A stretch of 64,000 bases of DNA from NCBI RefSeq assembly GCF_004006635.1, contig NZ_CP034842.1, forward strand, positions 124,001 through 188,000, in the 5' to 3' direction. This DNA is from Fusobacterium necrophorum subsp. necrophorum (lineage in GTDB: Bacteria > Fusobacteriota > Fusobacteriia > Fusobacteriales > Fusobacteriaceae). A model generated the notes under the pieces. The model ran no database searches and had not been told where the DNA came from. It was given only the letters and a program-made list of their open reading frames with translations. Of the stretch, positions 48,323 through 62,574 are shown one piece after another. The number at the start of each line of letters is the position of its first letter. Positions within the stretch are counted from its first letter, which is position 1. Position numbers and translations under genes: made by a program.

Positions 48323-49986
48323 AGACGACCCTCTTCCAACATTTCTTTTGCCAATTCTAACACAGAGTCTGTGATTTGTTCTCCGGACAACATACGAGCA
48401 ATTTCTCGAACCCTCTCTTCTTCTCCTAATTCTGTCACGGAACTCAAAGTCTTTTCTCCTGAAACATCTTTTTCAATATAAAACTGTTGGCTTGCCCTTG
48501 CTGCAATCGCCGGAGAATGTGTAATGGAAATCACTTGAGCTCTCTGTCCAATTTCCTGCAATTTATCCCCAATTTTCTTAACAGTCTCTCCTCCAACTCC
48601 CACATCAATCTCATCGAAAATTAAAATAGGAATCTGATCCACCCTTGAGAACAGCACCTTAATGGCCAACATAATTCGACTCACTTCTCCCCCGGAGGCA
48701 ATTTTTGCCAGTGGCTTCATACTTTGACCCAAATTGGTAGAAATAAAAAATTCAATTTCCTCCATTCCTTCCGGAGAAATCCCTTCTTTTTCATGAAATT
48801 GGACATGTAATCTCGCCTCTTCCATTTTTAAAAATTGTAACTCCTGCTCCAATTCTTTTTCAATAAAATGAGCTATTTTCCATCTTTCATTATGAAGTTG
48901 TAAGGCTTTGTCTTGATAATTTTGAGAAATTTGCTTTCTCTTCTCAATCAAATTCTTAACTTCCAAATTATTTTCATCCAAAAAGTTAATCTTATCCGCA
49001 ATGCGCTCTCTGAACATTAAAATATCTTTAATACTTCCATTATACTTATTTTTGATTCGATTGATTTCATCTAAACGCTTGGAAATCTGATCCAAATTTC
49101 CCTCTTCCACTTCAATAGAATCCTGCAACTCATCTAAGACTCCCAAACAATCATCCAATTGATAAGAAATGGTTTCCAAAGACTCATAGGCATCTTGAAA
49201 CTCTTTTCCATATTTTCCTAAATTCTCTACATTTTTTTTAGATTGATGTAATAAAGAACTTACATTATACTCTCCGTCTCGTAAAGCGTATAAGGTAGCA
49301 TATAATTTCTCCTTGATCTGTCCCGCATGAAAAATTTTCTTATATTCTTCCTCTAATTTCTCGTCTTCTCCCTCTTGTAACTCCAATTTTTCAATCTCTT
49401 GCAGCTGATATTCATAAAATTCTTTTTTTTCTAAGGCTTCCTGTCGATGTGTTTCAATTTCCTTAATTCTCTTATCGAGTCTGTTATATTCTTTCGCCAG
49501 ACTTTCCACTTCCTGTTTTATCTCCTGCCCTTTTTTTTCTAAAAAATGATCCAACAGCTTTTGATGATTGCTTTTATTCAACAACATTTGATGGGAATGC
49601 TGCCCCACAATATCCACTAGAGAAGACATAATTTCTCGAAGTTCTGTCACATTCACCCGTATATTATTTACATAAATTTTAGACTTTCCGTTTCGATCCA
49701 GTTGACGACGAACGACCACCTCTCCGTCTTCAATGGAAATTCCAAACTTTTGTAACTCTTCTTCCTGCTTTTCCGTAATATCAAAAACTCCTTGAGCCAG
49801 TAAGGAATTCTCTCCATCTCGAATCATATCCACAGAAGCTTTTTCCCCAATCAAAAGATTGATTCCCGATAAAATAATAGACTTTCCGGCTCCTGTCTCT
49901 CCTGTTAACACGACAAATCCCTCTTGAAATTCCAAGTCCAATTCTTCTATAATCGCTAAATTTTCAATTTTTAACTCTCTTAGCAT
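48319..49986 (-). CDS. recN: DNA repair protein RecN
   Basis: RecN (555 aa) is an SMC-like ATPase that acts at double-strand breaks. Walker A is LTGETGAGKSI near residue 30; long coiled coils occupy about 160-370; the signature ASGGEVSRIMLAIKVLF and Walker B PILIFDEIDVGVGG follow. The ATG at 49986 with GGGGAG is chosen; it overlaps nadK by seven bases. Confidence 0.97.
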   Translation of the reverse strand: MLRELKIENLAIIEELDLEFQEGFVVLTGETGAGKSIILSGINLLIGEKASVDMIRDGENSLLAQGVFDITEKQEEELQKFGISIEDGEVVVRRQLDRNGKSKIYVNNIRVNVTELREIMSSLVDIVGQHSHQMLLNKSNHQKLLDHFLEKKGQEIKQEVESLAKEYNRLDKRIKEIETHRQEALEKKEFYEYQLQEIEKLELQEGEDEKLEEEYKKIFHAGQIKEKLYATLYALRDGEYNVSSLLHQSKKNVENLGKYGKEFQDAYESLETISYQLDDCLGVLDELQDSIEVEEGNLDQISKRLDEINRIKNKYNGSIKDILMFRERIADKINFLDENNLEVKNLIEKRKQISQNYQDKALQLHNERWKIAHFIEKELEQELQFLKMEEARLHVQFHEKEGISPEGMEEIEFFISTNLGQSMKPLAKIASGGEVSRIMLAIKVLFSRVDQIPILIFDEIDVGVGGETVKKIGDKLQEIGQRAQVISITHSPAIAARASQQFYIEKDVSGEKTLSSVTELGEEERVREIARMLSGEQITDSVLELAKEMLEEGRL

Positions 49987-50780
49987 AGTTTGTCTCCCCA
50001 TTTCAACTTTTCTCGAATCACGGAATAATAATCTCGATTGTTAGGCACTACCAAAGTTAGAGTTTCTTCTGAATAAGAAATTTCGATTTTGTCATTTCCA
50101 TCCAGCAATTTTTCATTGTTTCCATCAATAATACAATAGGCTTTCTCCTCCTCCACCAAAGAAACCGTCAAAGGAGAATTTGCATCCATAACCAGAGGAC
50201 GCATATTAATGTTGTGTGGAGCAATCGGTGTCAAAATATACACTCTCATAGGAAGCGACACAATAGGGCCTCCGGCAGAAAGAGAATAAGCTGTAGAGCC
50301 CGTCGGTGTTGCAATAATAATCCCGTCTCCTTGATAATGATTAATAAAAACATCTCCGGAAAAAACTTTTAAGCTCACCATATTTTTTATGACACTTTCC
50401 CTCGTGATAACAACTTCATTCAAGGCTCTATATATCTTCCCGCCAATATTCACCTTTAAAAAATGTCTGACTTGAGATTGAAATTTTCCATCCAGAAAAT
50501 TCTGATATTCTTGAAACATGTTCTCTTTTTTGATTTCCGTTAAAAATCCGAGTTGTCCGGCATTAATTGCAATAATAGGAATGTCCGTTCGAACAAATGT
50601 TTTAAAAGCCGTTAAAAGAGTTCCATCTCCTCCAATCACCACATAGAAATCTGCTTCCGCTTCTCTTTCCCGCGGCAATATTTCTATCCCCCGCTCTTCA
50701 AAAAAAGGAAGACTTTTTCGATACAATTCTTGAGCAATTTCTTTTCCAGTATTATAGTATAAATACACCTTCTTCTTCAT
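49980..50780 (-). CDS. nadK: NAD kinase
   Basis: NadK (266 aa) makes NADP from NAD. The motifs are VVIGGDGTLLTAF, NAGQLGFLTEI, ALNEVVITRES and the glycine-rich TPTGSTAYSLSAGGPIV. Length is normal. It sits between envC and recN, an arrangement (nadK-recN) common in bacteria. Confidence 0.97.
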   Translation of the reverse strand: MKKKVYLYYNTGKEIAQELYRKSLPFFEERGIEILPREREAEADFYVVIGGDGTLLTAFKTFVRTDIPIIAINAGQLGFLTEIKKENMFQEYQNFLDGKFQSQVRHFLKVNIGGKIYRALNEVVITRESVIKNMVSLKVFSGDVFINHYQGDGIIIATPTGSTAYSLSAGGPIVSLPMRVYILTPIAPHNINMRPLVMDANSPLTVSLVEEEKAYCIIDGNNEKLLDGNDKIEISYSEETLTLVVPNNRDYYSVIREKLKWGDKLC

Positions 50781-50800
50781 CTTCCCTCCAAAGCTAATTG

Positions 50801-51904
50801 TTAGAACGTTCCCATAGGATCCACAGGCTTTAAATTAAATCGCAGTTCATAATATAAATGAGGTTCCCCATTGCTTGAAACTCCTAGAATTCCAATCACT
50901 TGCCCTTTGGACACCTTTTGATTGACGGAAGCTTTTAAGGAAATCAGATTTCCATAGACTCCAATGGTATTATATCCATAATCAATCATAATGACTTTTC
51001 CCAGTCCTTGAAAAGTAGAGGCATAGATAACGGTTCCTGAAGTTGCCGCCTTCACGGCTGCTCCCATCTTTGCCTTAATCTCAATTCCATTGCTCGAAAC
51101 CTGTCCTGATTTCATCTGTCCATAGTGAACAACAATCGGTCCGTCTAAAGGTTTTATCGTTTTTCCAATTTTAGAATATGCCTGTGTTTTCTTTACAATC
51201 TTGGTATCGACTTTGGTTCGCGAACGAATAATTTGTTCAATTTGTCTGGCAATTCTGGCTTTTTCTTTACTTAATTTCTGAATACTTCCTTGATGTTGTT
51301 TCTTTTCTTGATTTAATTGAGCAATCAGAGCATTTTGTTGCTTTTGCTTTCGATCTCCTTCTGCAATATTTGCTGCCAATCCGGCTTGTAGCTTTGCAAG
51401 CTTAGCTCTTTCTGCCTCAATCTGCTCTTTTACGGTTTGAATATCTCCTTGAACTGTTTGAATTTTTCCCATTCTATCTAGATCACTGTGTAATAAGGTT
51501 TTAAAATCTTTTTTTACTAAGGGTTTATCTTCCAAATCTCCGGCATGTCCAATCAAATAATGACTCCAAGCAATCATTTTTGCATCATATTGTAATTTTT
51601 TACTCTCAAATTCCTGCTTACTTAGCTCCAGATTTTTCGTTCCATATTCAATCTTTTTACTAACTTCTATAATTTCATTTTGCATTTCCAGTCGTTTCCG
51701 AGTATTTTCTTCAATCTCTCTTTTTAATTGTTCTATTTGCTTTGCAATTTGACTTTTCTCTACATCAATTTTTTTGATTCTTGTGTTTTTTACTTGAATC
51801 TGTTTTTCAATATTTTGTATTTTTTTCTTCATATCCTTTACCTGATCCGAAAAACTGAATTGAAACAAACAGAGAAATACCAGAAAAAAAATTCGCCCTT
51901 TCAC
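50801..51904 (-). CDS. EnvC-like murein hydrolase activator (coiled coil plus degenerate LytM domain)
   Basis: The 367-residue precursor has a signal peptide, a long coiled coil (about 20-240) and a C-terminal LytM/M23 domain (about 260-367). The zinc ligands are incomplete: the usual HxxxD is replaced in SNGIEIKAKMGAAV, and the HxH motif reads HLYYELRFN, with Tyr for the second His. It should therefore activate amidases rather than cut murein itself. The start is GTG at 51904, overlapping ftsX as GTGA. The pairing with ftsX supports a division role. Confidence 0.9.
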   Translation of the reverse strand: MKGRIFFLVFLCLFQFSFSDQVKDMKKKIQNIEKQIQVKNTRIKKIDVEKSQIAKQIEQLKREIEENTRKRLEMQNEIIEVSKKIEYGTKNLELSKQEFESKKLQYDAKMIAWSHYLIGHAGDLEDKPLVKKDFKTLLHSDLDRMGKIQTVQGDIQTVKEQIEAERAKLAKLQAGLAANIAEGDRKQKQQNALIAQLNQEKKQHQGSIQKLSKEKARIARQIEQIIRSRTKVDTKIVKKTQAYSKIGKTIKPLDGPIVVHYGQMKSGQVSSNGIEIKAKMGAAVKAATSGTVIYASTFQGLGKVIMIDYGYNTIGVYGNLISLKASVNQKVSKGQVIGILGVSSNGEPHLYYELRFNLKPVDPMGTF

Positions 51905-52746
51905 TCTTCCTCACCGTCAATTCCCAAAATAGTAATCGGTAGTATCCAAATCACAAGATTGATGATAAATAAGGTCAAGAAATGCCATAAAAAAGTATCC
52001 CAATAAGCCAGCAACAAAAAATCGCTCTTATAGGCAATGAAAATTTTTCTCACATAAACATAAATATTTAAAAAAATAAGTTCTCCTACAAAAGTGGACA
52101 GGGTAAAGGGAATTAAATTTCTTCTTTTAGCTCTCTTTAAATTGTATCGATCTTCCGGAATCACATTAATACAATTGAAAAAATCCAAAGCGGATACCGC
52201 TTTAAATAGAAAAATTAAAAGTCCGAAAATTAAAACGGCTCCTAAAGTGGAAACATAAGTTAATGTTTGATACATCCCATTATTCCTTTGAATATGTTCC
52301 AAATATCCCTTATCTTGAAAAACTTCCTTTACAGATTCATTGTCCTCTAAGGTTTCTCGAATTTTTTCAACATCACTTGTCTTTGTCAAATACACCACGA
52401 TAGAATCGGTCAGAGGATTATCTTTCATCGGAATGGAAATATTCAATTCTTGTTGTAAGTCTTGAAAACTCTTTTCTTTCGATAAATATTGTACTTTTCG
52501 AACTCCCTCCATCTTCCAAAACATTTTTTCTAACTCTTCTTTTTTGGAATTTTCTAGATTATATTGTAAATCCACTACAAAAAAAGCCTTTCCTAAATGG
52601 ATCTCCGATAATTTTCTTAAGTTCAAGCCGGCAGAAATAAAAATATTCAGAATAATGACCAAACTAATCACACAGTAAAAAATCCTTCTTTTCAATCGAT
52701 TTACATATTTTAAGTTCTCTTTTCCTAAACCAAATACCTTATTCAT
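51901..52746 (-). CDS. ftsX: Cell-division protein FtsX
   Basis: FtsX (281 aa) is a four-helix membrane protein that transmits ATP-driven changes from FtsE to EnvC. The first helix is IFYCVISLVIILNIFIS; the extracellular domain spans about 40-150 (EGVRKVQYLSKEKSFQDLQQ, DNPLTDSIVVYLTKTSDVEK); three more helices follow. The ATG at 52746 follows AGGAG. No ftsE gene is adjacent, which is unusual. Confidence 0.9.
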   Translation of the reverse strand: MNKVFGLGKENLKYVNRLKRRIFYCVISLVIILNIFISAGLNLRKLSEIHLGKAFFVVDLQYNLENSKKEELEKMFWKMEGVRKVQYLSKEKSFQDLQQELNISIPMKDNPLTDSIVVYLTKTSDVEKIRETLEDNESVKEVFQDKGYLEHIQRNNGMYQTLTYVSTLGAVLIFGLLIFLFKAVSALDFFNCINVIPEDRYNLKRAKRRNLIPFTLSTFVGELIFLNIYVYVRKIFIAYKSDFLLLAYWDTFLWHFLTLFIINLVIWILPITILGIDGEEE

Positions 52747-52815
52747 ATATTTTCTCCTATCTTTATGCACTCTTTCGACACGATATATTTCTTACTATTC
52801 TATCATAATTCCACA

Positions 52816-52860
52816 AAAATAAAAAGAGGACTTTCTGCCTCACCTTAGAAAATCCTCTCT
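52816..52860 (-). terminator. Terminator of the maf-tkt operon
   Basis: A 12-bp stem between 52825-52836 and 52847-52858 (one G-U) is followed on the minus strand by TTTTTATTTTT, directly after the tktC stop. Confidence 0.8.
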
Positions 52861-52865
52861 TTCTT

Positions 52866-53795
52866 CTATTTCTTAAAATTTTCTCGAACGACCGCCACCA
52901 ATTTTTCAGCTGTCAATTCATATTTTTCCAATAATTCCTGTCCTTTTCCACTTTGCCCAAAAACATCATAAATTCCTACTTTTTTGACTAGAGTCGGATG
53001 AGTTTCCGCTAAAAATTCAGAAACGGCTGCTCCCAATCCTCCAATGACAGAATGCTCCTCTGCCGTCACAATAAATTTCGTTTCTTGGGCAGCTTTCAAA
53101 ATACTTTCTCCATCCAGAGGCTTTATAGAACCCGAGTTAATGACTCTGACAGAAATTCCTTCCTCCGCCAAAATATCTGCTGCTTTTAAAGCTTCCTGTG
53201 TCATCAATCCGCAAGAAACAATGGTAACATCCTTCCCATCTCGCAATGTGTTTGCCAAGCCAATTTGGAATTCATAATTTTCTTCCAATACCGTTTCCAC
53301 ATCCAATCTTCCCATTCTAATATAAACGGGTCCTTCATACTCCGCTGCTGCAAAAACCATTTTCTTGGTTTCTACTGCATCGGAGGGACATAGCACCACC
53401 ATTCCCGGAATAGCTCTCATGATCGCGATATCTTCCACGGACTGATGAGAACCCCCATCCTCTCCGACAGAAATTCCTGCATGACTTGGAGCAATTTTTA
53501 CATTTAATTTTGGATATGCCACGGTATTTCGAATTTGCTCAAAGGCTCTTCCCGCTGCAAACATAGCAAAAGAAGAAGCAAACGGAATCTTTCCGCAAGC
53601 TGCAAATCCTGCCGCCGTTCCTATTAAATCCGCTTCTGCAATTCCTACATTGATATGTCTTTCCGGAAAGGCTTTTTTAAATAAATCCGTCTTTGTAGAC
53701 TTACTCAAATCGGCATCCAATACTACAATATTTTTATTTTCTTGTCCTAATTCGACCAAAGCTTCTCCATAAGCTTGTCTTGTAGACTTTTTCAT
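52866..53795 (-). CDS. Transketolase, C-terminal subunit
   Basis: The 309-residue subunit carries the pyrimidine-binding and C-terminal transketolase domains. HINVGIAEADLIGTAAGFAA contains the glutamate that activates thiamine diphosphate; SHAGISVGEDGGSHQSVEDI and TVEEHSVIGGLGAAV-like sequence (VTAEEHSVIGGLGAAVSEFL) are also diagnostic. It works with the product of the preceding gene, 20 bases away, as a split transketolase of the pentose phosphate pathway. Confidence 0.95.
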   Translation of the reverse strand: MKKSTRQAYGEALVELGQENKNIVVLDADLSKSTKTDLFKKAFPERHINVGIAEADLIGTAAGFAACGKIPFASSFAMFAAGRAFEQIRNTVAYPKLNVKIAPSHAGISVGEDGGSHQSVEDIAIMRAIPGMVVLCPSDAVETKKMVFAAAEYEGPVYIRMGRLDVETVLEENYEFQIGLANTLRDGKDVTIVSCGLMTQEALKAADILAEEGISVRVINSGSIKPLDGESILKAAQETKFIVTAEEHSVIGGLGAAVSEFLAETHPTLVKKVGIYDVFGQSGKGQELLEKYELTAEKLVAVVRENFKK

Positions 53796-53815
53796 TCGTT
53801 TTCCTCCTTTAGATT

Positions 53816-54628
53816 TTATGCTAATTCAGCTAAGGCTTTCTCTCGTTCTTCTGCCGTCGGTGCCGTTCCGTGAAATCCACATACATTTTCCATGAAAGAA
53901 ACTCCTTTTCCTTTGACTGTTTTTGCAAGAATCAAAGTAGGTTTTCCTTTGCAAGTTTTTGCAGTTTCCAATGCAGAAAAAATTTCTTCAAAATTATGCC
54001 CGTCAATAGAAATCACATTCCATCCAAAGGCTTCCCATTTTTTATCTAAAGGTTCCACTCCCATAACAACATCTACACTTCCATCAATTTGTAAATTATT
54101 AACATCTACAAAAGCACAAAGATTATCTAATTTATAGTGAGCCGCTGTCATGGCCGCTTCCCAAATTTGTCCTTCTTGTAACTCTCCGTCTCCCATCATA
54201 ACATACACTCGATACTCTTCTTGAAACAGTTTAGCATGGAGTGCCATTCCATTGGCAACAGATAAGCCTTGTCCCAAAGATCCTGTTGAAATTTCCACTC
54301 CCGGAACTTTTTTCATATCCGGATGCCCTTGTAAATGACTTCCGAATTTTCGTAAGGTCATCAATTCTTCCTTCGGAAAATATCCTCTCTCTGCGAGCAC
54401 TGCATACAATGCAGGAGCCGCATGCCCTTTTGATAAAACAAAACGATCCCGTCCCTCCATTTTCGGTTTTGTAGGATCAATTTTCATTTCACCATAATAC
54501 AAGGCTGTCAATATGTCTACTATAGACAAAGACCCTCCTGGATGTCCTGACTTTGCTTCACAAATCATAGATACAATTGACCTTCTGATATTTTTTGCAA
54601 CACTTTCTAAAGATTTTAAATCTTTCAC
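53816..54628 (-). CDS. Transketolase, N-terminal subunit
   Basis: The 270-residue subunit is the diphosphate-binding domain: [38 protein letters not shown], and the thiamine/Mg2+ motif [15 protein letters not shown] ending in DVNN. The start is GTG at 54628, eight bases after AAAGGAG. Splitting into two genes is common in Clostridia and Fusobacteria. Confidence 0.95.
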   Translation of the reverse strand: MKDLKSLESVAKNIRRSIVSMICEAKSGHPGGSLSIVDILTALYYGEMKIDPTKPKMEGRDRFVLSKGHAAPALYAVLAERGYFPKEELMTLRKFGSHLQGHPDMKKVPGVEISTGSLGQGLSVANGMALHAKLFQEEYRVYVMMGDGELQEGQIWEAAMTAAHYKLDNLCAFVDVNNLQIDGSVDVVMGVEPLDKKWEAFGWNVISIDGHNFEEIFSALETAKTCKGKPTLILAKTVKGKGVSFMENVCGFHGTAPTAEEREKALAELA

Positions 54629-54671
54629 TTGACTACTCCTTTCAAAAAATACTTTCTCCTGTATTATATGA

Positions 54672-55193
54672 TTATTTTAATGCAATGTCAACGAAATTCA
54701 ATGTTCCCAAAAGTATCAACATAAGATATAATCCAAAGGGTCTCCAGATTTTTTTCTCATAAGGAATTCTTGTCAACATGTACAAAAATCCAAATATACT
54801 ATAAATAAAATACTCCTCTTTTCTTTCCAAAAAAAGTAAGACAAAGAAAAAATTGAAAATAATAGTAAAGAGAAAAAAATATTGACTATTTTTAGGACTA
54901 CAACTAATTCTTGCAACAGGAATTTTCAGCAAAGCTCCTGAGCCCCAACCATGTGGAAACAAGTCAAATATCATGTGAATCATCATGCCGAAAGAAAAAG
55001 AAGCAATCACATAAGAAAAAAGGTTTTCTTCCAGCTTTGTGTAATAGAGAACCACTAAAACAATTGAAAAGAAAGGACTGTGAGTAATAATACTTCGATG
55101 ACGCAGTTTCCATTTAAAATCCCAATCCGGAAATTTTATTCCAATCAAAAAACAAAAAAAACTGACTACCAAACCCAGATATTCTATTTTCAT
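54672..55193 (-). CDS. YdjM-type membrane-bound metal-dependent hydrolase-like protein
   Basis: The 173-residue protein has four or five membrane helices. [13 protein letters not shown] and [13 protein letters not shown] hold the conserved His and Asp residues seen in the DUF457/YdjM family of membrane hydrolases. The reaction is unknown. The ATG at 55193 overlaps the maf stop as ATGA and follows GGGG; a longer frame reaching 55256 lies inside maf. Confidence 0.8.
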   Translation of the reverse strand: MKIEYLGLVVSFFCFLIGIKFPDWDFKWKLRHRSIITHSPFFSIVLVVLYYTKLEENLFSYVIASFSFGMMIHMIFDLFPHGWGSGALLKIPVARISCSPKNSQYFFLFTIIFNFFFVLLFLERKEEYFIYSIFGFLYMLTRIPYEKKIWRPFGLYLMLILLGTLNFVDIALK

Positions 55194-55759
55194 AAGTAAC
55201 CCCATTCTTTTAATGTCTGATATATTCTTGCAATAGGTAAGCCTACCACATTCCAATAATCTCCCTCAATTTTTTGAATAAAAATGGAGGCTTTTCCCTG
55301 AATTGCATAAGCTCCCGCCTTATCCATAGGCTCCCCGGTTGCAATATATTTTTCCATTTCCTCTTCACTGATTTCACGAAAGTATATTTTCGTCTTCTCA
55401 ACAAAACTTTTTTTCAAGCCTTTTGTGACATGTAATAGAGCAACTGCGGAATAGACATAGCTATATTTTCCCGATAAGGATTTCAACATTGCCTTTGCTT
55501 CCTCAATATTCTTCGGTTTTCCAAAAATTTTATTCTCAACGACCACCATAGTATCACAAGCTAATATTAAAGAATTTTCATGTCCTTCTATAACTGCTTT
55601 CGCTTTTTGCATGGCAATTCTCTGCATATTTTCTTCAATGCTCTTCTCTTCATCAAAAACTTCCTCTGTTTCCTGACTACATACTTCAAAGTTCCAATCT
55701 AACATTTCCAGAATTTCTTTTCTTCTAGGAGATTTTGACGCAAGTATAATAGTTTCCAT
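55190..55759 (-). CDS. maf: Maf-family nucleotide pyrophosphatase
   Basis: The 189-residue protein hydrolyses non-canonical or pyrimidine nucleoside triphosphates in studied relatives. Motifs are ILASKSPRRKEILEML at the start, LACDTMVVVENKIFGKP with the catalytic aspartate, and DKAGAYAIQGKASIFIQKIE. ATG at 55759 follows AAAGGAAAG. It is the first gene after rRNA operon 2 on the same strand. Confidence 0.95.
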   Translation of the reverse strand: METIILASKSPRRKEILEMLDWNFEVCSQETEEVFDEEKSIEENMQRIAMQKAKAVIEGHENSLILACDTMVVVENKIFGKPKNIEEAKAMLKSLSGKYSYVYSAVALLHVTKGLKKSFVEKTKIYFREISEEEMEKYIATGEPMDKAGAYAIQGKASIFIQKIEGDYWNVVGLPIARIYQTLKEWGYL

Positions 55760-55830
55760 TTTGTATACTTTCCTTTCCATTTTTGTATCGTATATCATAA
55801 GCATGATTCTTTTCCAAAAAATAAAAAAAA

Positions 55831-55906
55831 TGGCGCTTCCTAATGGACTCGAACCATTGACACTGCGGTTAACAGCCGCATGCTCTACCGACTGAGCTAA
55901 GGAAGC
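55831..55906 (-). tRNA. tRNA-Asn (anticodon GTT)
   Basis: A 76-base cloverleaf with encoded CCA. Acceptor GCTTCCT pairs with AGGAAGC; the anticodon arm is TGCGG-CTGTTAA-CCGCA; the T loop is TTCGAGT. It lies 13 bases after the 5S gene of operon 2 and is probably cotranscribed. Operon 1 lacks it. Confidence 0.97.
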
Positions 55907-55919
55907 ACTCTTTAGAAAA

Positions 55920-56037
55920 GCTTGGCAAATACATATCCTCCCGGGTCGCTTCCAACCAAGTACTTTCTGCGTATATGGGCTTAACTTCTAGGTTCGGAAT
56001 GTGTCTAGGTGTACCCCCATAGCTATACTCACCAAGC
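55920..56037 (-). rRNA. rrf: 5S ribosomal RNA, operon 2
   Basis: A 118-base copy identical to 12198-12315 apart from the base at 55927 (A here, G at 12205 on the plus strand). Confidence 0.95.
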
Positions 56038-56124
56038 ATTGTTACTATAACATACTTTTTCTTTCTTGTCTATCGCTTTTTTCCCATAGACCTTCAAAAC
56101 TGTATAGTAGTCTCACAAACTCCT

Positions 56125-59040
<2,916 letters not shown>

Positions 59041-59177
59041 TTTTTTTCTTTGACAGCTAACTCTAGAAACTAGAGTTCTTTGTTCTTTATTCTTGTTTGT
59101 TTTTTGATCTACTATACAGTTTCCAAGGTCCATGCGCGAACCCTTCCAAAGAAGAAAGAACAACAAGAATACTCCTT

Positions 59178-60687
<1,510 letters not shown>

Positions 60688-60798
60688 ATGTTTCTCAGTT
60701 TCACTGTTTTGATTTTTTTACACCTTGTTTGTGTTGTTTGCTTGTTGTCTTTCTTATTCTCTTTGTGAAGGTCCATTCCGCTCTTGCGGACATCTAGT

Positions 60799-60827
60799 AT
60801 CTTACCACACTTCTTACTTCCCGTCAA
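60799..60827 (-). promoter_or_regulatory. Promoter of rRNA operon 2
   Basis: TTGACG (60827-60822) and TAAGAT (60804-60799) on the minus strand, 17-base spacer, the same as in operon 1. The sequence diverges from operon 1 about 13 bases upstream of the -35, where operon 1 meets the IS30 flank. Confidence 0.85.
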
Positions 60828-60881
60828 CTCTTTTTTTCTTTTTTTGAAAAAAATTTTTAAAGCATGGCAGAAAATAAAAAA

Positions 60882-61207
60882 GGCATCTCATAAGCCGGGT
60901 TTTGTATATGTCATCATTTATCTAGGATAAAAATTACTTTTTATCTCCAGCGACTTACCCTGAAAGTTGGACGAGCAATCCTTAACCTTTCCTATTTAGT
61001 CTTGCTTCAGAGGGGGTTTACCTAGCTTTTTTAGTTTCCTAAAAAACTGGTGGTCTCTTACACCACCTTTTCACCCTTACCATAACAATGGCGGTTTCTT
61101 TTCTGTGGCACTTTCCTTAAAGTTACCTTTAGTAGCCGTTAGCTACCCTCTTGCTCTATGAAGCCCGGACTTTCCTCTACTGTGACATAGCGTATGACTG
61201 AGATACC
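60882..61207 (-). ncRNA. rnpB: RNase P RNA
   Basis: About 326 bases. In transcript sense it starts GGTATCTCAGTC, contains the universal GAGGAAAGTCCGGGCTTC near the 5' end, and ends ACAAAACCCGGCTTATGAGA followed by TGCC that pairs with the 5' end. A T-rich run follows. It lies between rrn2 and the orf184 gene on the same strand. Confidence 0.96.
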
Positions 61208-61232
61208 TTATTTTATTTTTTTAAATTTCTTT

Positions 61233-61787
61233 TTACTGCTCTCTTTTTTTCTTTTTCCAAAAGTCATGACCAATTTTTAATAATAATAATAGAATGATTC
61301 CTAGCGAAATGGCGATCCCTTTCTGAAATTCTTCCCTTTCCTCCACTTCTTGCATTAGGATTTCCGGTTCTGAAATTTCTACATTTTCTAGCAAATATTC
61401 CACTCCGTCTAATACCTGCAAAATATACTCTACTGGTTTTCCTTCAATGAGAATCGAGGAAGCATTATCCAAAGATAAATCCATCTTACTTTGTTCTTCC
61501 TCAATATCAATATCCTTACTAAAACGCAAAACCACCTTCACTTGAGTTGTCTTATCTTGACTGATATTCAAGATGACAGTTCTTTCAGGATCAGCCACCT
61601 GAAATCCTTCTCCTTCTGTCAAAGTATTGACATAAACTTTTACTTTCTTTTTACGATAAATCTCATGTATTTTTTCTTCAATCTTAGGAATTTCTTCCTT
61701 CGGAATAATATTTAAGGTGTCATTTACTCCCGCCCAAGCAATACAAGAGAGACATAGCATACATAAACCTAGAAAATACTTTCTCAT
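61233..61787 (-). CDS. Secreted protein with C-terminal membrane anchor, unknown function
   Basis: The 184-residue precursor has a signal peptide ending AWAG, an acidic extracytoplasmic domain of about 130 residues, and a C-terminal membrane helix (GIAISLGIILLLLLKIG) followed by a basic tail. The beginning (NIIPKEEIPKIEEKIHEIYR) is faintly like TPM domains, but this is weak. It lies 10 bases after the Nif3-like gene and just before rnpB. I do not recognise its function. Confidence 0.75.
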   Translation of the reverse strand: MRKYFLGLCMLCLSCIAWAGVNDTLNIIPKEEIPKIEEKIHEIYRKKKVKVYVNTLTEGEGFQVADPERTVILNISQDKTTQVKVVLRFSKDIDIEEEQSKMDLSLDNASSILIEGKPVEYILQVLDGVEYLLENVEISEPEILMQEVEEREEFQKGIAISLGIILLLLLKIGHDFWKKKKREQ

Positions 61788-61797
61788 AGATTCCCCT

Positions 61798-62574
61798 TTA
61801 CTTAATGAACTGAAATACCGGTTTGGACTGAAAAATCTGAAATTTCAGAAAAGTATGTTCAAAATCTCTCATCAATAATTCTGCAAAAAAATGCTCCGCC
61901 TCATAATGCCCCATGTCAATCACATTCATTCCACACTCTTTTGCATCCAAGGCATCATGATAAGAAACATCTCCTGTAATAAATAATTCCGCTCCTTTTG
62001 ATTTTGCCATTCTCCAATAACTCATTCCGGAACCGTTTACCAGACAAACTCGATGAATCATTTGTTGCATATCATTTCCGATATATCTTTGAAAAGAAAG
62101 TCCTAATTTGTGAGAAAGAAGTTTCTGAATCTCTTCTACGGATTTTCCCTCCGGATATTGAAACATTCTTCCGATCCCTGTCCCATCTTCTCTTTTTTCG
62201 AGAACAGTAGAGACTGTAACTCCCAGTTTCTCTAAAATATAATCATTCAATCCTGTTTTTTGAGCATCCAAGTTTGTATGTAAAGTATACACATTTATTC
62301 CATGTTTGACAAGCTTAAATATTTTCGCCCCTAAAACATCCTGTTGCAGTACTCGTTTTATTCCACGAAAAATAATGGGATGATGGCTGATAATCATATC
62401 AAAAGAATGAGTCACTGCAAAATCAATCACTTCTTCCGTCACATCCAAAGCCAATAAAATGTTATGTACTTCCTTTTCTGCATCTCCTACTAACAGTCCC
62501 ACATTGTCCCATTCCTCTGCCAAAACTTTCGGATATTTTTTCTCTAAGATTGAAATAAAATCTTTTGTTTTCAT
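61798..62574 (-). CDS. Nif3-like dinuclear metal-centre protein (YqfO/GCH1-type-2 family)
   Basis: The 258-residue protein has the Nif3 signatures AEEWDNVGLLVGD, MIISHHPIIFRG, LHTNLDAQKTGLNDYI and the C-terminal IDMGHYEAEHFF, which supply His, Asp and Glu ligands for two metal ions. It is the short form without the inserted PII-like domain. Function is not settled in the family. It overlaps the sigma-like gene as ATGA. Confidence 0.92.
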   Translation of the reverse strand: MKTKDFISILEKKYPKVLAEEWDNVGLLVGDAEKEVHNILLALDVTEEVIDFAVTHSFDMIISHHPIIFRGIKRVLQQDVLGAKIFKLVKHGINVYTLHTNLDAQKTGLNDYILEKLGVTVSTVLEKREDGTGIGRMFQYPEGKSVEEIQKLLSHKLGLSFQRYIGNDMQQMIHRVCLVNGSGMSYWRMAKSKGAELFITGDVSYHDALDAKECGMNVIDMGHYEAEHFFAELLMRDFEHTFLKFQIFQSKPVFQFIK

